From contig OZ244795.1 of NCBI GenBank assembly GCA_965219925.1, positions 2,418,001-2,482,000 of the forward strand: 64,000 nt of DNA, written 5' to 3'. Position 1 is the first letter of the stretch, and each line of letters opens with the position of its first letter. Below, one piece after another: positions 51,693 to 59,563 of this stretch. Below the pieces are notes generated by a model. The model made no database searches, was not told the origin of the DNA, and saw only the letters and a list, made by a program, of their open reading frames with translations. A program made the translations under genes and the position numbers. The stretch comes from Bin87 sp965219925 (GTDB lineage: Bacteria > Chloroflexota > Dehalococcoidia > Lucifugimonadales > UBA3495).

Positions 51693-54317
51693 ATGACCAC
51701 CGCCAGACTTACGCCCGTCCGCCGCCAGTATCTGACCATCAAGCATTCGTACTCGGATGCGATTTTACTGTTCCGCATGGGCGATTTTTACGAAGCTTTC
51801 GACGACGACGCGCGTTTGTTGTCGACGGCCCTGGACATTACCCTCACGTCCCGGACTATGGGGAAAGATACCCGGATCCCCATGGCCGGAGTGCCCGCAG
51901 TTTCGCTGGAAGCCAACCTGGCCCGCCTGATTCGCCAGGGGCACAAGGTCGCCATTTGCGAACAGTTGAGCGATCCTGCCGTATCGAAAGGTCTGGTTGA
52001 AAGGGGAGTAGTGAGGGTCGTAACACCGGGAACGGTGCTGGAATCGTCGCTGCTGGACCAGGACACCAATAACTACCTCGCGGCGGTATGCGGAAACGGC
52101 CAGCAGGTGGGGTTGGCCTACGTTGATTGCACCACCGGCGAATTCGCCGCCGCCCAGTTCCCCATCGACCAGTTGCCGGCGGAACTGGCGCGCCTGAATC
52201 CCTCTGAATTGATTTATCCAACTAATGGCGATTCCGGTTCCCTCCTGGCTGGACACCAAATCCCGGCCCCCGTCACAGAATGGGACGCGTCTGCTTTTAA
52301 TCCCGAGCTGGCGCCCCGCGCGTTGTTGGACTACTTTGGCGTACTTTCCCTGGAAGCGTACGGCGCGGAGTCGATACCGTTGGGAGTGCGGGCAGCGGGA
52401 GCGATAATCGATTACCTGCGCTGGGCCTATAAGAGAGAACAACCACAACTGGCGCCGTTATCCATTTACAACCCAACGTCGTTCATGCGACTGGACCCGC
52501 AAACCAGGCGCAACCTCGAATTGTTTGAGGCGGGACGCTGGGATAATCGCGAATTTTCGCTGCTGGCCACCCTGGATGACACCCGGACGTCAATGGGAGC
52601 GCGCCTGTTGCGGCGATGGCTGGGGCAACCGCTGCTGGATCTGGAACCTCTGGAGAGACGTTTGGCCGCAGTGCAATTCTTCCACGACGACGCGTTCCGG
52701 CGCACCGAGGCAACATCGGCGCTGTCGCGCGTTGCCGACCTGGAAAGAATCCTGAGCCGAATACAGGCGCAGGCGGCGACGCCCCGGGAGCTGCTGGCCC
52801 TGCTCGGCAGCTTGCGGGCAGCCGACGATCTACTGAACGGTTTGTCGGGAGACGGCGCATCTGCTCTAACCTGGTTGGCGAATTCATTGAAGCCGATTCC
52901 TGAAGTGGCGGCTTTGGTGGAAAACGCAATTGCTCCGGAACCGGCGGGACAACCCGGAGACGGGGGCGTGATCCGCGAGGGTTTTTCAATAGACCTGGAC
53001 AAACTTCGCACGTTGGCCAACAACGCCCGAGGTGTTATAGCCGGCCTGGAGACCAAAGAACGGGAACGCACCGGGATACGAAACCTCAGAATTGGTTACA
53101 ACCAGGTATTCGGTTATTACATCGAAGTGAGCCAGTCCAACCTCCAGTCAGTTCCCGACGACTACCAGCGTCGCCAGACCCTGGCCGGCGGCGAACGCTA
53201 CATCACACCCGAATTGAAGGAATACGAAGACCAGGTGATCAATGCCAGCGACCGGCTCAACGAGCTGGAGCGCAGTTTGTATCAGCAGGTTTGCCGCCAG
53301 ATTGCCGATAGTGGGGCCGCAATTTCACGGTTGGCCCTGGGGATAGCGCGGCTGGACGTATTCGTAGCCCTGGCCAACGTCGCTGTGAGATACGGTTATG
53401 TGAAGCCAACCCTTTCAACGGAAAACGCCATACGGATAACCGAAGGCCGACATCCGGTGGTGGAGCAGGTGCTGGATGCCGGCGCATTCGTTCCCAACGA
53501 CACCGAGCTGGATTCTGATGACGCTCAGATAATGTTGATATCTGGTCCCAATATGGCCGGCAAGTCCACCTATATCCGTCAGGTGGCCATCATCGTATTG
53601 ATGGCGCAGATGGGCAGCTTCGTTCCAGCGCGTACCGCCGATATCGGCCTGGTCGACCGTATCTTTACTCGCGTGGGACTGCAGGACGACCTGACGACCG
53701 GCCAATCGACGTTCATGGTTGAGATGGTGGAAACGGCGTCCATATTGAATCAGGCAACCCGTCGATCGCTGGTTATCCTGGACGAAGTGGGGCGCGGCAC
53801 CAGCACCTACGACGGTCTGTCTATCGCCCACGCCGTTGTTGAGCATCTGCATAACAATCCCCGGCTGGGATCCAAAACCCTTTTTGCCACCCACTACCAC
53901 GAGCTCACCGAACTTGCCGCCACCCTCCCCGGGGTCCGCAATTACAATGTGGCGGTGACCGAAGACGACGGGCAGATCGTCTTTTTGCGTCGCATCATTC
54001 CCGGCGGAGCTGACCGATCCTACGGCGTGCATGTTGCCAGGCTGGCGGGTATGCCCAGAGCCGTGGTGAATCGGGCACAGGAATTACTGACGGTGCTGGA
54101 AGGGACTGGCAAGAACCGGACGAATCAGCGCTTGAATGGATCAAGCGAACCTACCGATTCAAAGCAGTTACAGATGCCGCTTTTTGGATCTGGGGACGAT
54201 GAGCTAGTGCAGGCAGTCATGGAAATGGACATCGCGAATTTGACCCCTCTGGAATCGATCAACAAGCTCTACGAGTTGCAAGAGCAGGCCAGGTTACGCA
54301 ACCGCCAGCAATCGTAG
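51693..54317 (+). CDS. mutS: DNA mismatch repair protein MutS
   Basis: The 874-residue product has the mismatch-reading FRMGDFYEAF motif near residues 26-35 (Phe-x-Glu), connector and lever domains, the clamp, and the ATPase with Walker A GPNMAGKSTYIRQ near 628-640, LTTGQSTFMVEM and the Walker B region VILDEVGRGTSTYDG near 700-714. It is a full-length MutS1. ATG at 51693 is preferred over 51597 because the extra N-terminal residues do not match MutS. It precedes the ArsC-like selenoprotein, a HAD protein and mutL on the same strand. Confidence 0.97.
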   Translation: MTTARLTPVRRQYLTIKHSYSDAILLFRMGDFYEAFDDDARLLSTALDITLTSRTMGKDTRIPMAGVPAVSLEANLARLIRQGHKVAICEQLSDPAVSKGLVERGVVRVVTPGTVLESSLLDQDTNNYLAAVCGNGQQVGLAYVDCTTGEFAAAQFPIDQLPAELARLNPSELIYPTNGDSGSLLAGHQIPAPVTEWDASAFNPELAPRALLDYFGVLSLEAYGAESIPLGVRAAGAIIDYLRWAYKREQPQLAPLSIYNPTSFMRLDPQTRRNLELFEAGRWDNREFSLLATLDDTRTSMGARLLRRWLGQPLLDLEPLERRLAAVQFFHDDAFRRTEATSALSRVADLERILSRIQAQAATPRELLALLGSLRAADDLLNGLSGDGASALTWLANSLKPIPEVAALVENAIAPEPAGQPGDGGVIREGFSIDLDKLRTLANNARGVIAGLETKERERTGIRNLRIGYNQVFGYYIEVSQSNLQSVPDDYQRRQTLAGGERYITPELKEYEDQVINASDRLNELERSLYQQVCRQIADSGAAISRLALGIARLDVFVALANVAVRYGYVKPTLSTENAIRITEGRHPVVEQVLDAGAFVPNDTELDSDDAQIMLISGPNMAGKSTYIRQVAIIVLMAQMGSFVPARTADIGLVDRIFTRVGLQDDLTTGQSTFMVEMVETASILNQATRRSLVILDEVGRGTSTYDGLSIAHAVVEHLHNNPRLGSKTLFATHYHELTELAATLPGVRNYNVAVTEDDGQIVFLRRIIPGGADRSYGVHVARLAGMPRAVVNRAQELLTVLEGTGKNRTNQRLNGSSEPTDSKQLQMPLFGSGDDELVQAVMEMDIANLTPLESINKLYELQEQARLRNRQQS

Positions 54318-54421
54318 TTCCTTGTGGCACGTGAATTCAACGGCTCTATCCAGTGGCGGCCGCTTGGCCCGGGGAAATGCCCCCGCAGCGAACAGTGGCA
54401 AAAATATCCAAATGGCGGTGG

Positions 54422-54450
54422 TTATATTCGGGGATAGTCGGGTATACAAT
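54422..54450 (+). promoter_or_regulatory. Candidate promoter upstream of the ArsC-like selenoprotein gene
   Basis: TACAAT at 54445-54450 (within GTATACAAT) lies 17 bases after TTATAT at 54422-54427. The -10 match is good and the -35 match weak. It would start transcription about 50 bases before the ATG. Confidence 0.4.
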
Positions 54451-54504
54451 AACCGGTAATCCGACTAATCGCATCAATGACAACGAGGCCAACGGAGGAT
54501 CAAC

Positions 54505-54867
54505 ATGAGCGGAACAGCAACATTGTACTGGTGGCCGCGTTGAAGCAGCTGCCGCAAGGTACGGGAGTTGCTCGTACAGGCCGGGTTTGAAATACAGGAA
54601 CGTGACTATTTCAAGGAAACATTCAGCCGCGAAGAATTGTTGACCTTGTCGGAAGAAATCGGCGAATCGGGTATCGCCGCAATGTTTGCAACTCGCAGCC
54701 CGTCCTTAAAAAAGATGGGCCTCAATGCGAATGATCTATCAGACGACCGCAAGCTTGAGTTGATGCTGGAGGAACCCCGCCTGGTGCGTCGTCCCATCGT
54801 GAAAGTGGGAGACCGGTTGCTGATCGGCGCCAATATCAAGGCGATCACCGAAGCGCTGGCTATTTAG
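54505..54867 (+). CDS. ArsC/Spx-like small redox protein, probable selenoprotein (in-frame UGA = Sec13)
   Basis: Read through the TGA at 54541-54543, the gene encodes 120 residues: TLYWWPR-U-SSCRKVRELL at 6-23, followed by RDYFKETFSREEL, MFATRSPSLKKMGL, and LVRRPIVKVGDRLLIGAN, the ordered signature of arsenate-reductase-like (ArsC/YffB) thioredoxin-fold proteins. Relatives have Cys at the U position, so this is a UxxC redox site with C16. AACGGAGGATCAAC precedes the ATG. A candidate SECIS hairpin follows. Without readthrough only a start-less fragment from about 54568 is visible. It may reduce arsenate, disulfides or peroxides. Confidence 0.88.
54559..54577 (+). promoter_or_regulatory. Candidate bacterial SECIS hairpin of the ArsC-like gene
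   Basis: GUACGGG (54559-54565) pairs with CUCGUAC (54571-54577), seven pairs with one G-U, leaving the five-base loop AGUUG. The loop G lies 24 bases after the UGA, in the usual range. This is a cleaner stem than in the DsbA-like gene. Confidence 0.65.
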
Positions 54868-54919
54868 CGACAGCCCGTGATCGCATCCGCATACTCTGCC
54901 TAAGGACATGTAACAGGAC

Positions 54920-55357
54920 ATGAGAATTTTCTTTGACGTCGACTATACGATCTTGGGACTGGACGACACGCTTCGACCTGGAACCACCGAAACATTCCAG
55001 AAAATCCTGGACGACGGCCATGAGATCTACATCTGGTCGGGCATGGGCGAGCGCTGGGAAGTCATTGAGAAACACGAGCTCAAACGATTCGTGAGCGGAG
55101 TATATGAGAAACCCACGCACCATTTTCACGAACGCCTGGTGGAGTTGAAAATCCCGGTGGAACCCGAGTTTGTGATCGACGACTATCCGGAAGTGGTGGC
55201 TGCTTTCGGAGGAGTATGGGTGCCGCCATACTTCTTCTCGCGCAGCATCGACAACGAAATGGACCGGATTTATCGCATCATTTGCGATTTCATCGAAACC
55301 GGCGCGTCGGAAGACCGCCAATACCGCGCCAAGGGAACCAAATTACCCCTGTTCTAA
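54920..55357 (+). CDS. HAD-like small hydrolase
   Basis: The 145-residue product starts MRIFFDVDYTILGLDD, a HAD motif I with both aspartates (D6, D8), then IYIWSGMGERWEVIEKH near residues 34-50 (motif II Ser), a Lys in VYEKPTHHF near 62-70, and FVIDDYPEVVAAFGGVWV near 86-103 as motif IV. There is little or no cap domain, as in C0-type HAD proteins. The substrate is unknown. It lies 52 bases after the selenoprotein gene and 63 before mutL, probably in one transcript. Confidence 0.85.
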   Translation: MRIFFDVDYTILGLDDTLRPGTTETFQKILDDGHEIYIWSGMGERWEVIEKHELKRFVSGVYEKPTHHFHERLVELKIPVEPEFVIDDYPEVVAAFGGVWVPPYFFSRSIDNEMDRIYRIICDFIETGASEDRQYRAKGTKLPLF

Positions 55358-55420
55358 TTCCGCCGTCGGCGCCGGCGGCTGCGAACATGCCGGGCGCCCC
55401 TGGCTGACGAGTCAACGCAG

Positions 55421-57178
55421 ATGCCAATCAGACAACTCCCCACCGACGTAGCCTCCAAGATCGCCGCCGGTGAGGTTATCGAGCGGCCGGCTTCTGTAGT
55501 CAAAGAGTTGGTGGAGAATTCCCTTGACGCCGGGGCCACCAGGATCGAGACAGTTATTCGAGAGGGCGGGGTTGCCGAGATCCGCGTTTCGGACGATGGT
55601 TGCGGCATCCCAGCGGACGAAGTTTCACTGGCATTCCTTCGTCATGCGACGAGCAAACTCACCACGGTTGACGAGTTGCAGTCCGTGGCAACCCTGGGAT
55701 TTCGTGGCGAGGCGCTGCCCAGCATCGCCGCCGTTTCCCGCGCAACCCTGACGACTCGAGCCATCGGAGCGGATTCGGGTGTCCGAATCCAGTTGAGATA
55801 CGGCGAACCGGTCGGCCTCGATGAGGTAGGATGCGCTCCGGGCACCACAGTGCAGGCGCAGGAACTGTTCGGCAACCTGCCCGCTCGCCGGAAGTTTTTG
55901 CGATCCTCTGCTGCGGAAACGGCGCGCATACAGGAAGTTGTCAGCCGTTATGCGTTGGCGAGTCCGGGCGTCAAATTCACCCTCACTGCCGATGGTCGGA
56001 CCATCCTGGAAACGCCGGGCAGCGGCCGCGCACGGGATGCGGTATTGTCCGTTTACGGTTCGGACATCGCCTCACAGATGCTGCCCGTGTTGCACGTGGA
56101 CGGCGACGTTTCCATTGACGGATTCGTAAGCACACCGCAAATCAGTCGCGGCAACCGGTCGTACATTACTTTGCTGGTTAACCACCGTTGGGTGTTTGAC
56201 GGATCCATCGCCTATGCCATCACACAGGCGTACCAGGGGATGCTGCCAGACCGCCGGTTTCCCGTTGCCGTAATCGACGTTGCGACCCCGGCCCACGAGG
56301 TGGACGTCAACTCTCACCCTTCCAAGCGGGAGGTTAGATTCCGAAACGCGGACCGACTGTTTTCTGCGGTGCACCACGCCGTCAGGGACGCTTTGCTGGC
56401 CCACGCTCCAGTTCGGCAGGTAGTCTCCGTCGCGACGCCGGCCCACACCGATGCTCCCGCAAATTCCGCTCCTGCTCAACCACTCCTAGTTCCAGGAACC
56501 TCGCGCTCTCCCGCGGGCCCGCGGGCCTCATCGGGCCCAGCGCCATTGCCAACGACTCAATTGGTGTCTTCGGCAGGATCTTTGCGCGACGTGCTGGCGT
56601 CGCTTAGGGTGGTGGGCCAGATCAGGCAAACCTATATCGTGGCGGAGGGACCCGAGGGCATGTATCTGGTCGACCAACACGCCGCTCACGAAAGGGTCGT
56701 TTACGACCGACTGCGCCAACAGGCAAGCAACCAGCAGCGAATATCGCAACCCCTGCTGTCGCCCACGCCCTGCGATTTATCGATTGCTCAGGCTGCGACT
56801 ATGGAGGAATACGCGGAGCTGTTGGAATCATACGGGTTTGGCATTGAAGCGTTCGGCAACAACACCTGGCTATTGCGGGCGGTGCCGGCATCCCTGGCAG
56901 ACGGCGCCAAGGGAGTTACCGACCCGGTTCAAATCCTGCTGGAGTTACTCGACGCCATCGCCCTGGAACAGGTCATTATGGAACGGGAAGATGCGCTGGC
57001 GGCAACCATTGCGTGCCACGGGTCGGTGCGGGCCGGAATGAACCTGACGATAGACGAGATGTCGGCGTTGCTGGAACAGCTCGAGGTTACACCCTATCCC
57101 CACAGCTGCCCCCATGGTCGCCCGACGGTGGTGCGTTTCACCGAATACCAGCTGGAACGCGAATTTCGGCGCCGGTAG
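55421..57178 (+). CDS. mutL: DNA mismatch repair protein MutL
   Basis: The 585-residue product has the GHKL ATPase motifs (ELVENSLDAGATRIE near residues 28-42, DDGCGIPADE, RHATSKL, LGFRGEALPSIAAV), a variable linker rich in Pro, Ala and Ser near 335-380, and a dimerisation domain with DQHAAHERVVYD near 417-428, ACHGSVRAG and CPHGRPTV. The DQHA and CPHGRP motifs indicate the nicking-endonuclease class of MutL, as in bacteria without MutH; the last acidic position of the first motif is Asp where Glu is usual. It works with the MutS encoded upstream. Confidence 0.96.
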   Translation: MPIRQLPTDVASKIAAGEVIERPASVVKELVENSLDAGATRIETVIREGGVAEIRVSDDGCGIPADEVSLAFLRHATSKLTTVDELQSVATLGFRGEALPSIAAVSRATLTTRAIGADSGVRIQLRYGEPVGLDEVGCAPGTTVQAQELFGNLPARRKFLRSSAAETARIQEVVSRYALASPGVKFTLTADGRTILETPGSGRARDAVLSVYGSDIASQMLPVLHVDGDVSIDGFVSTPQISRGNRSYITLLVNHRWVFDGSIAYAITQAYQGMLPDRRFPVAVIDVATPAHEVDVNSHPSKREVRFRNADRLFSAVHHAVRDALLAHAPVRQVVSVATPAHTDAPANSAPAQPLLVPGTSRSPAGPRASSGPAPLPTTQLVSSAGSLRDVLASLRVVGQIRQTYIVAEGPEGMYLVDQHAAHERVVYDRLRQQASNQQRISQPLLSPTPCDLSIAQAATMEEYAELLESYGFGIEAFGNNTWLLRAVPASLADGAKGVTDPVQILLELLDAIALEQVIMEREDALAATIACHGSVRAGMNLTIDEMSALLEQLEVTPYPHSCPHGRPTVVRFTEYQLEREFRRR

Positions 57179-57216
57179 CAGATTAGTCGCGCGAGTCGAT
57201 TCGAGCCGCAGCGCCG

Positions 57217-57432
57217 TTAGCGGCGTGGATCAGACCTCGGGTCCTGCGCCGGATGGAATATTGAACCCGGCCCGGGAAACTCCGACGCCGCTTCGCTCCG
57301 GGTGGTGCGCCGCGCGAAAGGCAAAACCCCCGCCAATACCGCCGCGCCTCCAACGCCAAGCGATAGCATCCCCAAAAACCGCCGCCGGGAAGTTCCTTTC
57401 CTGGTGGTGTTGCTTTCAATCTGTTCTGTCAC
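57217..57432 (-). CDS. Small twin-arginine-signal protein
   Basis: The 71-residue product has a SRRRFLGMLSLGVGGAAVLAG segment starting near residue 14, a twin-arginine (Tat) signal with hydrophobic core, then ARRTTRSEA and a short C-terminal tail rich in Pro and Asp. GTG at 57432 is used because it gives a usual Tat N-region; an ATG at 57495 would add 21 residues. Only about 35 residues would remain after cleavage, so it may be a small exported or membrane-tethered peptide. Relation to a redox enzyme, as for small Tat proteins near FDH genes, is conjecture. It is convergent with mutL. Confidence 0.5.
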   Translation of the reverse strand: MTEQIESNTTRKGTSRRRFLGMLSLGVGGAAVLAGVLPFARRTTRSEAASEFPGPGSIFHPAQDPRSDPRR

Positions 57433-57556
57433 GATATTTACAGCTCCGGCGGTTGGCTGGTCGAAAGCGGCGATACCGCAAACCCAGCAAGGCATTTGTT
57501 TCGCGCTAAAAATCCTAACAGTTGATTTGCCACAGTGTCAATCTGGCGCAAATCCG

Positions 57557-57672
57557 ATACACGTACCCACTTTGTCAAACCAAACCAGCCGACTGTCATT
57601 GCGAAGGGCGCCCACCTCCATCTGTCATTGCCACGTCGCTGCGCTCCTCGCAATGACAACCGAATGACCCTG
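57557..57672. repeat. MITE-like element, hybrid, truncated
   Basis: The left end resembles type A (ACACGTACCCACTTTGTC) and the right end is type B (CAACCGAATGACCCTG). The interior is shortened, with CAAACCAAACCAGCC and TGTCATTGCGAAGG parts. No flanking duplication of its own is visible. Confidence 0.7.
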
Positions 57673-57682
57673 CGGTCGCGGC

Positions 57683-57837
57683 CAGGGTCTTTCGATTCTC
57701 CCTCTCCCCTTGTGGGAGAGGGCTGGGGTGAGGGGTATAGTCTGCCGCAGGATAGTTCCCTATCTCACACCTTCACCCTCACCCTAACCCTCTCCCATCA
57801 AGGGAGAGGGGATTTCTTGTAAAACCGAAAGGCCCTG
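57683..57837. repeat. MITE-like element, type B2, perfect 10-bp target duplication
   Basis: The ends are CAGGGTCTTTCGATTC and ACCGAAAGGCCCTG. It is flanked flush by CGGTCGCGGC at 57673-57682 and 57838-57847. Its interior is nearly identical to that of the element at 25665-25819. Confidence 0.92.
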
Positions 57838-57961
57838 CGGTCGCGGCCGCCAAGTTCAGACAACGGTGCCCTATCTGCTATCATGGCGGGCGGTTGTTGC
57901 GGCCGGCGGAGCGTCGCCGACGTTCAACGGCCCCAGAACGGGCAAAAGGAGCCAATGACTG

Positions 57962-58750
57962 ATGCAAGAAAACAAAGTGAAGCAGGCTCTCCGTGAAAAT
58001 CGGCTGGCGTTGGGCACCTACGTCACGTTCGCCGATCCGCAGATCATCGAGATCATCGGCCTGGCCGGATACGATGCCGCATTTATTGACATGGAGCACA
58101 CCACGTTTGATTTGACCCTGGTATCGGAGATGATTCGAGCGGCGGACGTGGTCGGTGTAACTTCCATGATTCGCGTCCCCGGCAACGACGAGCACCTCAT
58201 CCTCCGCCTGTTGGACGCCGGAGCCAACGGAATCATCATCCCGCACATCGATGGCCTTGAAGGGGCGAAACAGGCGGTGAACGCAGTGCGGTACGCCCCG
58301 ATGGGCACCAGAGGCGGCGCGGGCGGCACGCGGGCGGCACGCTTCGGAACCATCTCATGGGAAGAGCACATCAGCTCATCCAATGACAACATCGTGCTTT
58401 CGGTGATGACCGAGGACGAAAAAGGCATCAGCGAGATTGGCGAAATCGCCAAACTGCCGGGTATCGACATCGTCGCCATCGGGCCGACCGACTTCTCCGA
58501 ATACATGGGCATCCGCGATCCGCAGAGCCCGGTCATTCGGGCCCGGCTGGAAGAACTGGCCAATGAAGTAAAGGCAGCGGGTGGAGCCAAACTATCCATC
58601 CCTATGAATCACCCGGCCTACCCGTTGACCGCACGCGAATTGCAGGACATGGGCGTTGGTTATACCCACGTGGCGCCTCCGCCGCCAGCTTTGTTGCTCC
58701 GCTCGCTCCGGGAACGCATTGCCAGCATCCGGGCCGAGCTGGGTGATTAA
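57962..58750 (+). CDS. HpcH/HpaI aldolase/citrate lyase-family protein
   Basis: The 262-residue product has the class II aldolase pattern: LGTYVTFADPQIIEIIGLAGYDAAFIDMEH in pieces near residues 18-47, RVPGNDEHLILRLLDAGANGIIIPHI in pieces near 69-94, YAPMGTRGGAGGTRAARFG in pieces near 113-131, then VMTEDEKGISEIGEIAKLPGID with metal-ligand acids and IGPTDFSEYMG. It should make or cleave 2-keto-4-hydroxy acids or related compounds. It is a paralogue of 29881-30660 but closer to standard HpcH proteins. AAAGGAG lies upstream of the ATG. Confidence 0.92.
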   Translation: MQENKVKQALRENRLALGTYVTFADPQIIEIIGLAGYDAAFIDMEHTTFDLTLVSEMIRAADVVGVTSMIRVPGNDEHLILRLLDAGANGIIIPHIDGLEGAKQAVNAVRYAPMGTRGGAGGTRAARFGTISWEEHISSSNDNIVLSVMTEDEKGISEIGEIAKLPGIDIVAIGPTDFSEYMGIRDPQSPVIRARLEELANEVKAAGGAKLSIPMNHPAYPLTARELQDMGVGYTHVAPPPPALLLRSLRERIASIRAELGD

Positions 58751-58825
58751 CCGAACCGTCAGCAACAGGTGCCTCCAGGTTTGGTTCGTAATTTCGGATT
58801 GCCCGGGCTGGGAAAGCCAACGTTG

Positions 58826-59563
58826 ATGCAGGATTCGCCCGTTGAGCCGGCGCGAACTGCGGTGTCGCGAACGGCTTTCGCGGTGCTGACCGGTTTTCTG
58901 ATGCTCTTGTTATCGTGTACCTCCGAAACGGCGCCAACCACGACGATCACTCCGACGGCATTGGCAGACCTAACCGCCACTCCTCCAATTGCAACCGCGC
59001 CGCCGACGGCTACGGCACCGGAAGCAACGGCGTCGCCCACGACGCCAACGCAGCTTCCAACTCAGCAGCAAACGCGCCATCTGATGCCAACACAAACGGT
59101 ACCGGCCCCTGCGCCGACCGTTGCATCTACCCCAATCCCAACTACGTCGCCCCCAACACCGACGGGATCGTTGGTGCAAATTGGCGAAGCGGCCTTTAGG
59201 GTCGATCTGGCGGTTACCGGCGCCGAGCGATCCCAGGGTCTGTCCGGCAGGGCGACTCTGGAACCTGATACTGGGATGCTCTTCGTATATGATTCCGATG
59301 GGCCGAGAACGTTCTGGATGCCCGATATGCACTTTCCCCTGGACATGATCTGGATACGCTCCGATTGCGTAGTGACCGGAGTAACCGCCAACGTACCAAA
59401 TCCGCCGGAAAACACCCCCAGGGAGGGGTTACCCAAATATCCGTCGGATGGCCCGGTCAGGTTCATATTGGAGATAAACGCCGGCCAGGCGGCGTCGCAC
59501 GGAATAACCACGGATGACAAAGTACGGTTTATTGGGGACATCACTGGGGCGTGGGGCTGCTAG
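58826..59563 (+). CDS. DUF192 lipoprotein
   Basis: The 245-residue product has a lipoprotein signal (TAFAVLTGFLMLLLSC, lipobox LLSC near residues 28-31), a Thr/Pro/Ala-rich linker (about 32-110), and a C-terminal DUF192 domain: FRVDLAVTGAERSQGLSGRATL in pieces near 120-142, DTGMLFVYDSDGPRTFWMPDMHFPLDMIWI in pieces near 146-175. DUF192 function is unknown. ATG at 58826 gives a standard lipoprotein N-terminus. The stop codon lies in the CTAG target of the inserted IS element, which appears not to alter the reading frame. Confidence 0.87.
   Translation: MQDSPVEPARTAVSRTAFAVLTGFLMLLLSCTSETAPTTTITPTALADLTATPPIATAPPTATAPEATASPTTPTQLPTQQQTRHLMPTQTVPAPAPTVASTPIPTTSPPTPTGSLVQIGEAAFRVDLAVTGAERSQGLSGRATLEPDTGMLFVYDSDGPRTFWMPDMHFPLDMIWIRSDCVVTGVTANVPNPPENTPREGLPKYPSDGPVRFILEINAGQAASHGITTDDKVRFIGDITGAWGC

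Larger units (their letters stand above)
57433..57961. other. Gap with two tandem mobile repeats
   Basis: This 529-base gap contains a degraded hybrid element (about 57557-57672) and element 57683-57837, separated only by a 10-base target duplication. The remainder leads to the aldolase gene. No gene is seen. Confidence 0.7.
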
